Source: Bdellovibrionales bacterium GWA2_49_15 (GTDB lineage: Bacteria; Bdellovibrionota; Bacteriovoracia; Bacteriovoracales; Bacteriovoracaceae). From it: a stretch of DNA of 64,000 nt. Location of the stretch: positions 237,407 through 301,406 of the forward strand of contig MEPP01000031.1 of assembly GCA_001769855.1 (NCBI GenBank), in the 5' to 3' direction. The translations under genes and the position numbers were made by a program. This document shows positions 33,732 through 42,637 of this stretch, one piece after another. Every line of letters begins with the position of its first letter. Position 1 is the first letter of the stretch. The notes under the pieces are model-generated. The model had not been told where the DNA came from, made no database searches, and worked only from the letters and a program-made list of their open reading frames with translations.

Positions 33732-34736
33732 ATGCTGTTTCGCTTTTTACTTATGGTTAGTGTTTGCTATGCCTCGACAGCATACGCCGAAATGATTGCT
33801 TATCAAAAGCACGAGCTTGGAAGTTTATCGAACGACACCCCTCTCAGCTACTACATGAATGCCACTTTTGATACTGTTCAAAATCCCGATTACTTTTCTC
33901 AAAAAGGAATCTACAAACGCCACTCACTTGTATGGAAGAGAATTTCGAAACCTCATGACAATATCAAAAGAGAGGGTGGCTACGACAAATTGATTAATGA
34001 CGAATTCCTCGGTATCAGGGCCGTTCCCAACTATACTCTTCATCTCATTGGTGCGGGCTATGATTTTAGGCGCATGAGCGAATGGTATGAGGCCCATGAA
34101 GTGTCCTATCCGTATGCCTGGGGTACGGCGACCATTATTGCCGCTGAGTTTGGCAATGAGGCCCTTGAGAGTTCACAGCGGGATATCGGTGCCCACGATC
34201 ATATTGCCGACATGTACTTTTTTGATACCGCCGCCAAGATACTTTTTGCCAATGATCGCATCGCTAAATTTATGGTGGATGAGCTCCAGATGACCGTCTG
34301 GAACTTTCGCCCCATGTATTTTCCTGCAGATCACGAGATTCATAATGCAGGAACCAACTACATCCTGCGCCCCAGGTACCTGTCCACGGAAAAGACCTCG
34401 CCACTCATTCATATGGGCCTCATGCCGATGCTCGGTGTCTCGCGCCGATTGCCCGAGCAGTTCCGCCTCTCTGTGGGAATGGGTCCTTCTATTCGTAACC
34501 CGATGACCCAAGAGGGAATGTTGGGCGGCGGATTTTTTGTCGAAAAGAACGACGAACTCATGGCCTCAATCTATGTAAATGCCAGCGAGCATTATCGTGT
34601 GCGCTTGAATCTTTACCCGGGTGCTCTTGGCCTTTACAACAAATATACAAATATCTTTATGGCGATCGAAAGAAACAACACCATGGCCATGGGAGTGGAT
34701 TTCAATCTCCCCTTCGGGCTCATGGGCAAGATCTAA
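33732..34736 (+). CDS. Predicted outer-membrane or periplasmic protein, unknown function
   Basis: A signal peptide (MLFRFLLMVSVCYASTAYA) precedes 315 residues. The middle is helical (HDHIADMYFFDTAAKILFAND), and both ends are strand-rich with aromatic-flanked repeats (LHLIGAGYDFRRMSE; MASIYVNASEHYRVRLNLYPG; TMAMGVDFNLPFGLM). This could be a small outer-membrane barrel with an inserted helical domain. No family is assigned. It ends three bases before the convergent ytfE stop. Confidence 0.65.
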   Translation: MLFRFLLMVSVCYASTAYAEMIAYQKHELGSLSNDTPLSYYMNATFDTVQNPDYFSQKGIYKRHSLVWKRISKPHDNIKREGGYDKLINDEFLGIRAVPNYTLHLIGAGYDFRRMSEWYEAHEVSYPYAWGTATIIAAEFGNEALESSQRDIGAHDHIADMYFFDTAAKILFANDRIAKFMVDELQMTVWNFRPMYFPADHEIHNAGTNYILRPRYLSTEKTSPLIHMGLMPMLGVSRRLPEQFRLSVGMGPSIRNPMTQEGMLGGGFFVEKNDELMASIYVNASEHYRVRLNLYPGALGLYNKYTNIFMAIERNNTMAMGVDFNLPFGLMGKI

Positions 34737-34739
34737 ATT

Positions 34740-35417
34740 TTATTCCCGCAGTTCAGCCTCTTCACTTAAGGCGCGGGTAAAGAGCACATGATTTTCCAGG
34801 TGAATATGCTCCATCAGCTCATGCTCCATCTGATCAAGTCCGACATAGAGCGCTCGCCAGGAATTGCAGGCATGTTCAGGGGCCTTATAGTTGTAGGCCA
34901 GCTCGCGCAAAAGACCCAGGTTTGCGCCATGCCCTTCATGTTCGGCCAGCAAAATCCGAATCGGCATGTAGGCCATCGAGCCGTTACCCGCAGCAATCAT
35001 AGGAAAGAGAATTTCTTCTTCCTTTTGCATATGTGAATCCATTTCAATCTTGATACTTCGAATAGCATTGGCAACACCTTGGGGACAGCCTGGTTTACCG
35101 GCATGCACTCGTTCAACTTTTTCCGCCAGCAAGATAAGTTCAGGCACACGGCTGCGCAGGTCTCGATGATAGTGCTCAACGATAAACTGGGTGATTTTTT
35201 CGAGAGGCCAGTTATAAACCGGTTTCGTTACTTCTGGTTTTTGAATTTTCTTTAACTCTTGCTCTACCTTTTCCAGGGAAATTCCGCCGAGACGACAGGC
35301 CTCCGCCAGCGTCGATGCGCCCCCGCAACAAAAATCCAGCCGCAAGGAACGCAAGAGTGCCGTCGAATCAGGCAAGGCCAAAACAAGATCACCCAATGTG
35401 GTATTTCCCCATGTCAT
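34740..35417 (-). CDS. ytfE: YtfE/Ric/NorA-type di-iron protein, iron-sulfur cluster repair
   Basis: The N-terminal ScdA_N/DUF542 domain (TTLGDLVLALPDSTALLRSLRLDFCCGG) carries the CCGG motif. The hemerythrin-like domain follows, with His and Glu ligands in VEHYHRDLRSRVPEL, DSHMQKEEEILFP, LLAEHEGHGANL and MEHIHLENHVLF. Family members handle nitric oxide and repair NO-damaged Fe-S clusters; Ralstonia NorA is of this type and is NorR-controlled. The ATG at 35417 follows GGGGAG. Promoter and NorR sites upstream point to sigma-54-dependent, NO-induced expression. Confidence 0.95.
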   Translation of the reverse strand: MTWGNTTLGDLVLALPDSTALLRSLRLDFCCGGASTLAEACRLGGISLEKVEQELKKIQKPEVTKPVYNWPLEKITQFIVEHYHRDLRSRVPELILLAEKVERVHAGKPGCPQGVANAIRSIKIEMDSHMQKEEEILFPMIAAGNGSMAYMPIRILLAEHEGHGANLGLLRELAYNYKAPEHACNSWRALYVGLDQMEHELMEHIHLENHVLFTRALSEEAELRE

Positions 35418-35461
35418 AAATTTTCTCCCCGAGTAAGTGTTTTGTAGCAAGTGGGGTTTAG

Positions 35462-35477
35462 TACAAGAATCGAGCCA
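35462..35477 (-). promoter_or_regulatory. Sigma-54-type promoter for ytfE
   Basis: The minus strand reads TGGCTCGATTCTTGTA, against the consensus TGGCACGrNNNTTGCW: only two positions differ, one of them the -12 C (T here). The -24 GG and the spacing are right. Transcription would start near 35450, about 33 bases before ytfE. Confidence 0.65.
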
Positions 35478-35515
35478 GTCATGAATTAATATAATTCAAT
35501 ATGTTAGACTATGAA

Positions 35516-35577
35516 GATGTAATTATAACATCATAAAAAAAGCTGTATAATATACATCATGATGTGTATTATACATC
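35516..35577. promoter_or_regulatory. Three NorR-type enhancer sites (GT-N7-AC)
   Basis: Three dyads share the plan GATGT-N7-ACATC: 35516-35532 (exact), 35542-35558 (GCTGT, one mismatch) and 35561-35577 (exact). The second and third together form a 32-base near-palindrome (35544-35575, one mismatched pair). NorR of E. coli and Ralstonia binds three GT-N7-AC sites upstream of its sigma-54 target. The third site ends two bases before the preferred norR start codon, which suggests autorepression. Confidence 0.8.
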
Positions 35578-35578
35578 C

Positions 35579-37138
35579 ATGCAAACAGCTGAGATCAAAA
35601 CCCTGGTCGAGATCGCGCTCGACTTAAATTTATCTCTGAGTAGCAAGGATCGCTACCATCGGCTGCTGCGAACTATTCGCAAAATTATTCCCTGTGATGC
35701 CTCCTCCCTGCTTGTAAAGAAGGGGGATTCGTTTGTACCTCTCGCATCCCATGGCCTGCGTAGCGATGCTCTCAGTGGTGCCTACAATTTACGTGATCAT
35801 CCCAGGCTTAATATTATTGCAAGCGCCCAGCGCCCTGTTCGCTTTCCTAGCGACTCCGAATTGCCAGACCCCTTTGACGGTTTGATTGAAGCTGCTGCTC
35901 CCAGTTCCACTAAAGTCCATGCTTGCCTTGGCTGTCCTTTGATCGTCGAGGGAGAACTTATTGGGGCCCTAACTGCGGACGCACTCAGGCCGGGTGCCTT
36001 TGATCATTTGTCAGATGAGTTCCTCATTGGCGTCACGGCCTTGGCAGGAGCAACTCTCCGCACCTCCGCGATTATTGATCGACTTGAGACAGTGGCGCAA
36101 CATCAACGCTCTCTTACGAAAGATTTAATGAAACAACTAGGTCTGCGCGGTGGAAACGAGATCATGGGGGTCGAGCCTATTATCATCAAGCTCAAAGAAG
36201 ATATTAAGCTGGTGGCCAAGTCCGACTTATCAGTCTTGATCCAAGGTGAAACGGGTACAGGGAAAGAGCTGGTTGCCAAGTCCATTCATGGCCAATCGTC
36301 GCGAGCGGATATCCCACTCATCTATCTCAACTGCGCGGCCTTGCCCGAATCTATTGCTGAGTCAGAATTATTTGGACATAAAAAAGGGTCCTTCACAGGT
36401 GCGGTCAATGAGCGTGCGGGAAAATTTGAAATTGCCAATGGCGGCACGATTTTTTTAGACGAGATTGGCGAACTCTCCCTTGGTATTCAGGCGAAAATCC
36501 TGCGCACCATACAGGAAGGCGAGATTCAACGCGTCGGCGAGGATCGAACCCGCAAGGTCAACGTACGAGTCATTGCCGCCACCAACCGCGATCTGGAAGT
36601 GGAAATAAAACAGGGACGTTTTCGCGCCGACCTTTTTCATCGCTTAAATGTTTTTCCCATAAAAACACCCGCCCTGCGAGAGCATGCCAACGATATCCCA
36701 CTTTTGGCGACTTATCTTTGTGATACCTATCAGCGCCGCTTTGGCACCTTGCCGGTACGCCTCTCTCCTGCCACTCTCTCCTTGCTCCAGGAGTATTCTT
36801 GGCCGGGAAATGTGCGCGAATTAAAAAATGTAATTTCTCGAGCGGTTCTGCTTTCTTCTCGACAAATTCATAATGATAAAATTCTCGTGATCAAACCGGA
36901 ACATCTTCCAGGACTCACGCAAGGGCCCCCAAACGAAACACCACCACAAATTGCGACCTCGGGCAAATCTATGGCTGCCAGTATCGAAGAATTCAAAACA
37001 AATCTTATTCTTGAAACCGTAAAAAAATATCATGGCAACTGGGCCCAGGCAGCCAAAGAGCTTGGCCTCCATCGCAGTAACTTATATCATCTGCGAGATC
37101 GGTTGGGACTTAGCTACTCACCAAGTAAATCGCGATAG
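35579..37138 (+). CDS. norR: NorR, nitric-oxide-sensing sigma-54 activator
   Basis: The order is GAF domain (about 20-170), sigma-54 AAA+ domain (190-430) and Fis-type helix-turn-helix (about 475-515, [20 protein letters not shown]). The GAF domain keeps the residues that hold the NO-sensing iron in E. coli NorR: Arg in HPRLNII (76), two Asp in LPDPFDGL (97, 100), Cys116 in VHACLGCP and Asp134 in LTADAL. Walker A GETGTGKE is at 223-230, and the sigma-54 contact loop is GSFTGA rather than GAFTGA. ATG 35579 is preferred over GTG 35564, which lies inside an operator. The 3' end overlaps the ABC-F gene by 25 bases. Confidence 0.96.
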   Translation: MQTAEIKTLVEIALDLNLSLSSKDRYHRLLRTIRKIIPCDASSLLVKKGDSFVPLASHGLRSDALSGAYNLRDHPRLNIIASAQRPVRFPSDSELPDPFDGLIEAAAPSSTKVHACLGCPLIVEGELIGALTADALRPGAFDHLSDEFLIGVTALAGATLRTSAIIDRLETVAQHQRSLTKDLMKQLGLRGGNEIMGVEPIIIKLKEDIKLVAKSDLSVLIQGETGTGKELVAKSIHGQSSRADIPLIYLNCAALPESIAESELFGHKKGSFTGAVNERAGKFEIANGGTIFLDEIGELSLGIQAKILRTIQEGEIQRVGEDRTRKVNVRVIAATNRDLEVEIKQGRFRADLFHRLNVFPIKTPALREHANDIPLLATYLCDTYQRRFGTLPVRLSPATLSLLQEYSWPGNVRELKNVISRAVLLSSRQIHNDKILVIKPEHLPGLTQGPPNETPPQIATSGKSMAASIEEFKTNLILETVKKYHGNWAQAAKELGLHRSNLYHLRDRLGLSYSPSKSR

Positions 37139-38943
37139 TGGGTTTCCTGCATCAAAAGCTCATCATGGGCCAGCTCCAGCCGGGAATACAGTTCTTCCAC
37201 CCGCACCTTGAGTTTTCCCGCCAGGGGTGAAAATTCCTGAATCAGAGAGGCGTTATTTTCAGCATAAGCGTTGAGGAGCTTAACCTCAATCTTCTTGGTC
37301 ATCTCCTCATGCTCAATAATCTTTTTTTCCAATTCTTCAATTTCAAGTTTAAGAGGGCCTAAAATTTTAGCGCGCTCAAGAATAATCTCTGAGCGTTGCA
37401 TCTTCTGATTCTTATGGGAAGAACCCTGTTTTTTTTCTGACTCTTCTTTGGAATCATCATCCCAGCCAATTTTATCCAGGAATTCCTGATAAGTTCCCAA
37501 AAACATTTCTGCGCCATTTTCGCCAAAAACAATAAGCTTCTCGGCAAATGCATGGAGCAACATTTCATTGTGGGTTACCACCATGAGCGCGCCGGGATAA
37601 TCATCAATTTCCGTGACCAAGCTCTGAATCGATTGCATATCGAGGTGGTTGGTGGGTTCATCGAGCAGCAGAAGATTGGTGGGGCAGGCCAAAATTTTTC
37701 CCAGCATAACGCGCGCCCGCTCTCCCCCTGAAATCACATCCACTTTCTTTTTGGCCATATCTCCGTCAAACATCATGGTTCCGCAAATGTTGCGAATTCG
37801 CTGCATGGTTATCTCAGAATTGGCGGTGGCAATTTCCTGGATGATGGTATTTTCAAGGTTGAGTCGCTGAATATTGGTCTGCCCGAAAAAACCGACACGC
37901 AAACTGGGATGGGAGTGAACGGTGCCGGTTCGAGCAGTTAGCTCGCCGGCAATGACGTTCAGCAAAGTTGATTTTCCCTTGCCGTTTTTACCCACGACCC
38001 CGATCCTATCTTGGGCCGCGATGGAAAAAGAAAGATTTCTGAAGAGATCCGATTCAGGCCTTTGATCGTAGGAAAAACTGATATTCTGAAAGGTCATCAA
38101 CATTTTGGCGGGACATTCTTTATAGTTAAAGGCAAAACTTAAATTGGCCTCATCCCGGAGCTGATCCAATTTCCCCATCCGTTCCAGCTGCTTGGCCTTG
38201 GACTGGGCCTGTGAGGCCTTCGACGCTTTGGCCTTGAAACGGGAAATAAAGGTCATCAGCTCTTTGCGTTTCTTTTCCAAGTTTTGGCGGGTCTTTTCGT
38301 GTAGCTCTTCCTCTTCCAAAATGCGCTGGTAAAAATGCCCCGTATCACCTTGAAATTTTTTAATCACTTTGCGATGAATGCCCATGACATGAGTTACAAC
38401 CTCATCCATAAATTGTCGGTCGTGGGTGATGAGAAGCACCTCTCCCGCATATTGGCGGAGAAATTTTTTCAGCCAGCTCATACTGACAATATCAAGATAG
38501 TTGGTGGGCTCGTCTAAGAGCAGGAGCGATGGCCGCTGTAAAAGGGCCTTGGCGAGATTGATTCGCACCTGAAAACCGCCGGAAAAATGGGCCGGCGAGC
38601 GTGTAAAATCCTTGGTGGTAAACCCCAGGCCCATCAAAATTTTTTCCGCCTTGTATGTATCGTGCTCCTCGTCGTCCTTTAACACTTGAGTGACTTCGTC
38701 GAGCAAGGTCGCCTTAGTAAAATGAATATGCTGGTCGAGGGCACCGATTTGATAGTTGCGTGGGATGGCGATTTCCCCTCCGTCATAATTTTCCAGGCCG
38801 CGCAAAATTTTAATCAAAGTGGTTTTGCCAGTGCCATTTCGTCCCACCAGGCCAACTTTTTCACCGGAGCCAATAAGAAATGAAGCCTTCTCGAAAAGGA
38901 CTTGCCCGGCGTATTGCTTTGAAAGATTTTGAACTTGGATCAT
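37114..38943 (-). CDS. ABC-F family ATPase (Uup/EttA-like)
   Basis: Two ABC domains lie in tandem without membrane segments: first Walker A GRNGTGKTT at about 35-43 with FSGGFQVRINLAKAL and LLLLDEPTNYLD; second Walker A GKNGKGKST with ISGGERARVMLGKIL and LLLLDEPTNHLD. The linker between them is the charged P-site-tRNA-interaction-type helix (EKKRKELMTFISRFKAKASK). A C-terminal coiled coil (from about 520) resembles Uup/YheS. ABC-F proteins act on stalled ribosomes or give antibiotic protection. No membrane partner is expected. Confidence 0.93.
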   Translation of the reverse strand: MIQVQNLSKQYAGQVLFEKASFLIGSGEKVGLVGRNGTGKTTLIKILRGLENYDGGEIAIPRNYQIGALDQHIHFTKATLLDEVTQVLKDDEEHDTYKAEKILMGLGFTTKDFTRSPAHFSGGFQVRINLAKALLQRPSLLLLDEPTNYLDIVSMSWLKKFLRQYAGEVLLITHDRQFMDEVVTHVMGIHRKVIKKFQGDTGHFYQRILEEEELHEKTRQNLEKKRKELMTFISRFKAKASKASQAQSKAKQLERMGKLDQLRDEANLSFAFNYKECPAKMLMTFQNISFSYDQRPESDLFRNLSFSIAAQDRIGVVGKNGKGKSTLLNVIAGELTARTGTVHSHPSLRVGFFGQTNIQRLNLENTIIQEIATANSEITMQRIRNICGTMMFDGDMAKKKVDVISGGERARVMLGKILACPTNLLLLDEPTNHLDMQSIQSLVTEIDDYPGALMVVTHNEMLLHAFAEKLIVFGENGAEMFLGTYQEFLDKIGWDDDSKEESEKKQGSSHKNQKMQRSEIILERAKILGPLKLEIEELEKKIIEHEEMTKKIEVKLLNAYAENNASLIQEFSPLAGKLKVRVEELYSRLELAHDELLMQETHYRDLLGE

Positions 38944-38991
38944 TTTGTCTTGGCCTTAATATTTAACTGATCGCATTATTTATACCATTAT

Positions 38992-39016
38992 TATGTTCTC
39001 ATGCCACGAGAACTTA
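38992..39016. promoter_or_regulatory. Inverted repeat overlapping promoter of the SDR gene
   Basis: GTTCTC and GAGAAC are exact arms around seven bases, and the match extends outward to nine positions with one mismatch. It overlaps a weak -35 (TTCTCA, 38996) spaced 17 bases from TAAGAT (39019), five bases before the SDR ATG. This arrangement fits a repressor operator and another leaderless transcript. Confidence 0.45.
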
Positions 39017-39029
39017 TTTAAGATAATTT

Positions 39030-39860
39030 ATGACTTTTCCATCAATTTTTAAGACAGATCTTTTTTTAAACAAAGTAATTCTCATTACCGGAGGCGGTTC
39101 TGGTCTTGGCCGTTGTATGGCGCAAGAACTTGCGCACCTAGGGGCCACCGTTTTTATTGCGGGGAGAACTGAAGAAAAACTCAAACGCACCGTTGAGGAA
39201 GTCACGGCGAGTGGCGGAAAGGCCGACTGGGCCGTTTGCGATATCCGAGAAGAGCAAGACGTACAGAATTTAGTGCAGACCATTTTGGCCAGGCATAAAA
39301 ACTTGCATGGTCTGGTTAATAATGCCGGGGGACAGTTCCCCTGCCCGCTGGAAGAAATTTCAAAGAATGGTTGGGAAGCCGTTGTAAAAAATAATTTAAC
39401 CGGCGCCTTTTTAGTTTCGAAAGAAGTGCTGAGGCAGGCCTTCAGGCAAAATGGCGGTGCCATTGTCAATATTTTGGCCGACAATCGCAATGGAATGCCC
39501 ATGATGGGACATTCGGGAGCGGCCCGCGCCGGGGTTGAAAATCTAACCAAAACAGCGGCGGTTGAATGGGCCAAGTACAAGGTTCGGGTCAATGCCATTT
39601 CGCCGGGAATCATTGAAAGCTCAGGCCTTGAAACCTATGACGAAAAATTTAAAAAAATCATGAAATTTTTCAAGCCAAGAATTCCACTCAAGCGCTTTGG
39701 CATTGATCGTGAGGTCAGTGCCGCCGTCGTCTTCCTGCTTTCTCCCGCCTCTTCCTTCATAACCGGAGTCAATCTGCAAATTGATGGCGGGTCCACCCTG
39801 ACGGGTCTCATTCCCGCTCTTGAAGACTACGCGCCCAATCTACCCTTTGACCAAAATTAA
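39030..39860 (+). CDS. SDR-family oxidoreductase lacking the usual catalytic Tyr-Lys
   Basis: The Rossmann motif GGGSGLGRCMAQELAHLGA and the NNAGG motif (LVNNAGGQFP) are classic short-chain dehydrogenase elements, and the C-terminal SSFITGVNLQIDGGSTLTG is intact. The catalytic Tyr-x3-Lys position reads HSGAARAGVENLTKTAAVEWA, so Tyr and Lys are replaced by His and Arg. This is also the pattern of 2,4-dienoyl-CoA reductase-like SDRs, so activity on enoyl-CoA is possible. The following 4Fe-4S protein starts 20 bases downstream. Confidence 0.9.
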   Translation: MTFPSIFKTDLFLNKVILITGGGSGLGRCMAQELAHLGATVFIAGRTEEKLKRTVEEVTASGGKADWAVCDIREEQDVQNLVQTILARHKNLHGLVNNAGGQFPCPLEEISKNGWEAVVKNNLTGAFLVSKEVLRQAFRQNGGAIVNILADNRNGMPMMGHSGAARAGVENLTKTAAVEWAKYKVRVNAISPGIIESSGLETYDEKFKKIMKFFKPRIPLKRFGIDREVSAAVVFLLSPASSFITGVNLQIDGGSTLTGLIPALEDYAPNLPFDQN

Positions 39861-39880
39861 TCATATTTCGGAGTTAACTC

Positions 39881-41200
39881 ATGGGTCACCTTGGACATCT
39901 CAAAGCTGAATATCAAGAATTGGTCACGCGCTTAGACAGCAATCCCGTCGGGATGCCTTTTCCCACGACTGAGCAGGCCCGTCGCGGCTGGCAGGAAATT
40001 TTGGAAATCCTTTACACTCCAGAGGAAGCTGCCTTAGGCTCAAAACTTCCCGTCATGCCCGCCAGCTTGGATAAGATTGCCAGGAAAACCGGGATCGCCG
40101 CAGCTGATTTAAAACTCAGGCTCGATGCCATGGCCGACAAGGGACTTGTGATGGATTTGATCCATCCTAAGACCAAGAAAGTTCAATATATGCTTTCTCC
40201 CCCGGTGGTGGGATTTTTCGAATTTTCCCTGATGCGGGCCAAGGATATGATTCCCAAAAAACGCATGGCCGAGGCGCTCCATGCCTACTGCCATGGCGAC
40301 ATTGCCTTTGCCAGTGAAGTCTTTGGCGGCGACACGGTGATCGGTCGTGCCATGGTGAACGAAAGCATGCTCGATCCGGAATCCACGCCTGATATTCTCG
40401 ACTGGGAAAAGGCCACGAGCCTGCTTAAAGACGCTCGCAATATTGCCGTCTCCCTCTGTTACTGTCGTCATAAGCAAGACCATCTTGGCAAGGCCTGTGA
40501 TGCACCCGTTGATAATTGTCTTTCCATCAACGCCGGCGCTGACTTTGTTGAGCGTCGCAAATTCGGCCGAAAGATTGATGCCATGGAGGCGATGGATATT
40601 TTAGTGCGATCGCGGGAAAGCGGATTGGTTCAAATCGCCGACAACGTTCAAAATCGCCCAAGCTTTCTCTGCAACTGCTGTGGTTGCTGCTGTGGCCAAC
40701 TGCAGGCCATCAATGAGTTTGACCTACACGCCGTCAATACCAGCAACTACCGCCCTGTTTTAAACATGGACACCTGTACTGGCTGTTCTAAATGCGCCCG
40801 GGCCTGTCCTGTGACGGCCATTTTTATGACTGCAACATCCCAAGTCGCCAATCGCAAAAACAAAATCTTTCCCGCCATCAACCTAGACCGCTGTATCGGC
40901 TGTGGAGTGTGTGCTCAGGCCTGTAATACCAAACATTCCCTCAGCATGAAAACTTATACCAAGAAATCACACGTGCCCGTTAACGCCATCGAGAAAGCGG
41001 TACGCATGTCTTTAGAGCGTGGAAAACTGGCCGATCTCATTTTTGACCAGGGCGAGGGCCGGGGCAGTCGTTTTTTAAACAGTGTGGTGAGAGGAATCAC
41101 GAATCTGCCGCCGATTGAAAAGGTCCTGGCTTCGGAGCAGTTGCGTTCTCGTTTTATTAATTATGTTTTAAAAACGGTGAAAGACCCGACGGAAGCTTGA
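39881..41200 (+). CDS. 4Fe-4S dicluster protein with extra Cys-rich region
   Basis: The N-terminal third contains a winged-helix-like stretch (ASLDKIARKTGIAAADLKLRLDAMADKGLV). A middle Cys region (SLCYCRHKQDHLGKACDAP, then CNCCGCCCG) is followed by two ferredoxin motifs, CTGCSKCARACP and CIGCGVCAQACN, each able to hold a 4Fe-4S cluster. It looks like the electron-transfer proteins that accompany reductases, and the upstream SDR is a natural partner. GGAG lies eight bases before ATG. No membrane segment or signal peptide is present. Confidence 0.88.
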   Translation: MGHLGHLKAEYQELVTRLDSNPVGMPFPTTEQARRGWQEILEILYTPEEAALGSKLPVMPASLDKIARKTGIAAADLKLRLDAMADKGLVMDLIHPKTKKVQYMLSPPVVGFFEFSLMRAKDMIPKKRMAEALHAYCHGDIAFASEVFGGDTVIGRAMVNESMLDPESTPDILDWEKATSLLKDARNIAVSLCYCRHKQDHLGKACDAPVDNCLSINAGADFVERRKFGRKIDAMEAMDILVRSRESGLVQIADNVQNRPSFLCNCCGCCCGQLQAINEFDLHAVNTSNYRPVLNMDTCTGCSKCARACPVTAIFMTATSQVANRKNKIFPAINLDRCIGCGVCAQACNTKHSLSMKTYTKKSHVPVNAIEKAVRMSLERGKLADLIFDQGEGRGSRFLNSVVRGITNLPPIEKVLASEQLRSRFINYVLKTVKDPTEA

Positions 41201-41216
41201 TTTTGGGAGTGCGCAT

Positions 41217-41849
41217 CTGATTCTCAACCTTGATAACATAAGTTTTAACTACACTCACCAGGCATTACTTTTTGAAGAAGCAAAGTTGCAGCTCAAGTCT
41301 GGAGAACGACTTGCCATTATTGGTGGCAATGGCTCGGGGAAGACGACTCTTCTTAAACTGATTCTGGGATTTCTTCCACCCGGTAATGGCGTGATCGCAA
41401 AGTCTCCGAACTTGCAATTAAGCTATGCCAATATTGAACGCAGTGGCCATTATCCTACACTCACAGGATTGGAAAATCTCTTTCTGTGGCGGGCCCTCAC
41501 CAATATCTCGAAAGCGCAATTTGCCAGCGCGATGGCCGAATGGCAAGAGTGCGCGCTCTTTAAAAAAACACTCACCCAAAGGGCAAATTCCTTTTCAACC
41601 GGCATGAGCAGTATCTTGGCCCTCTTTAAGGCCCTGAATTTTTTTAGCTCGGATCAGCGCTTGGCATGTCTTGATGAGCCATGGGCCCACCTCGATCAGA
41701 GCGCCCAAACCTTTATCGCCAGCAAGATAAAGGCCAATCCCCAGCATTCTTCCATGATCATCACCTGTCATCAGCTGAGTGACAATATTCATACCGTGTG
41801 CTCGCGCACCCTTCAAATTGAAGGAGGCAAACTTGTCCCTTGTCATTAA
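41217..41849 (+). CDS. ABC transporter ATP-binding protein, CTG start
   Basis: The domain needs the strand ILNLDNISFNYTHQALLF, which lies upstream of the first ATG/GTG/TTG in frame. CTG at 41217 has GGGAG seven bases before it and restores this strand; ATT at 41220 is the alternative. Walker A is GGNGSGKTT and Walker B LACLDEPWAHLD. The signature motif is degenerate (SFSTGMSSILALFKA instead of LSGGQ). The 210 residues are a minimal ATPase. It overlaps the permease gene by 17 bases. Confidence 0.8.
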   Translation: MILNLDNISFNYTHQALLFEEAKLQLKSGERLAIIGGNGSGKTTLLKLILGFLPPGNGVIAKSPNLQLSYANIERSGHYPTLTGLENLFLWRALTNISKAQFASAMAEWQECALFKKTLTQRANSFSTGMSSILALFKALNFFSSDQRLACLDEPWAHLDQSAQTFIASKIKANPQHSSMIITCHQLSDNIHTVCSRTLQIEGGKLVPCH

Positions 41850-42627
41850 GCTGATGTTGAAAAAAGAATGGGTTGAGCAATTTCCCAGGAAATATTCACT
41901 CATCGTCTATTTTATCAACGAACTCGCGGCACTTTTTTTCATCTACTATACCGCCAAGGCCTTCCTACCCAACACCGAGCTTATGAAAGGGATTGAGCTG
42001 GATTACTTTTCTTTTGTCCTTGTCGGTGAATGTTTTTTCAGACCTCTTTTTGTTTTTGCCTTCTCCCTGGTAAAAAATCTGAAAGATGGTTTTCAGCAAG
42101 GTCGCTTGGAGCACTTCCTGTTGCTGCGAAGACCCCTTTGGCACATTTGCTTTCTCGAGGCGATACCAAGCTTGCTCCTCGAAGCCATAAAAATATTCCT
42201 CATACTGCTTGTGGCCTTTTTCTTTTTCTCCTTACAGCTTGGCAATGCCTGGCTAATTTTCCCCCTATGGGCGGTTGTTGCGCTGCCTTTCTTCTTCGCT
42301 TTTGGTCTTTTTTCCAATGCTATTTTTATGATGTTTAAGCGAGGCGAGGCCTATATTTATAAAATCTTGCAGTTGGGTATCATCTTGGCCGGTGCCTATT
42401 TTCCCACGACCAGTTTGCCGGAGAAGGTAAAATATTTTTTACCTTATTGGCCCTTACATAGTCTTATGCAATCTATCCGTCATGCTCAGGCCGACACCCC
42501 GCTTGGTGATCTGTTTTTTGCCTTCGCCTTGCAAGCAAGCGCGCTGGTTGCCTTGGGGGTAACCTTTAGTCTCTTCGCCATCTGGTGGTTGAAAAAAACG
42601 TTGAAACGATACCCGTACATCACCTGA
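41833..42627 (+). CDS. ABC-2 type transporter permease
   Basis: Six hydrophobic segments are visible, including YSLIVYFINELAALFFIYYT, FSFVLVGECFFRPLFVFAF, IKIFLILLVAFFFFSL, WLIFPLWAVVALPFFFAFG, ILQLGIILAGAYFP and SALVALGVTFSLFAIWW, as expected of an ABC-2 permease. The TTG at 41833 is chosen because AAGGAGG stands five bases upstream, inside the end of the ATPase gene. Together the two genes form an exporter whose substrate is unknown. It ends ten bases from the convergent glycosidase. Confidence 0.82.
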   Translation: MSLVIKLMLKKEWVEQFPRKYSLIVYFINELAALFFIYYTAKAFLPNTELMKGIELDYFSFVLVGECFFRPLFVFAFSLVKNLKDGFQQGRLEHFLLLRRPLWHICFLEAIPSLLLEAIKIFLILLVAFFFFSLQLGNAWLIFPLWAVVALPFFFAFGLFSNAIFMMFKRGEAYIYKILQLGIILAGAYFPTTSLPEKVKYFLPYWPLHSLMQSIRHAQADTPLGDLFFAFALQASALVALGVTFSLFAIWWLKKTLKRYPYIT

Positions 42628-42637
42628 AATTTTCAGC

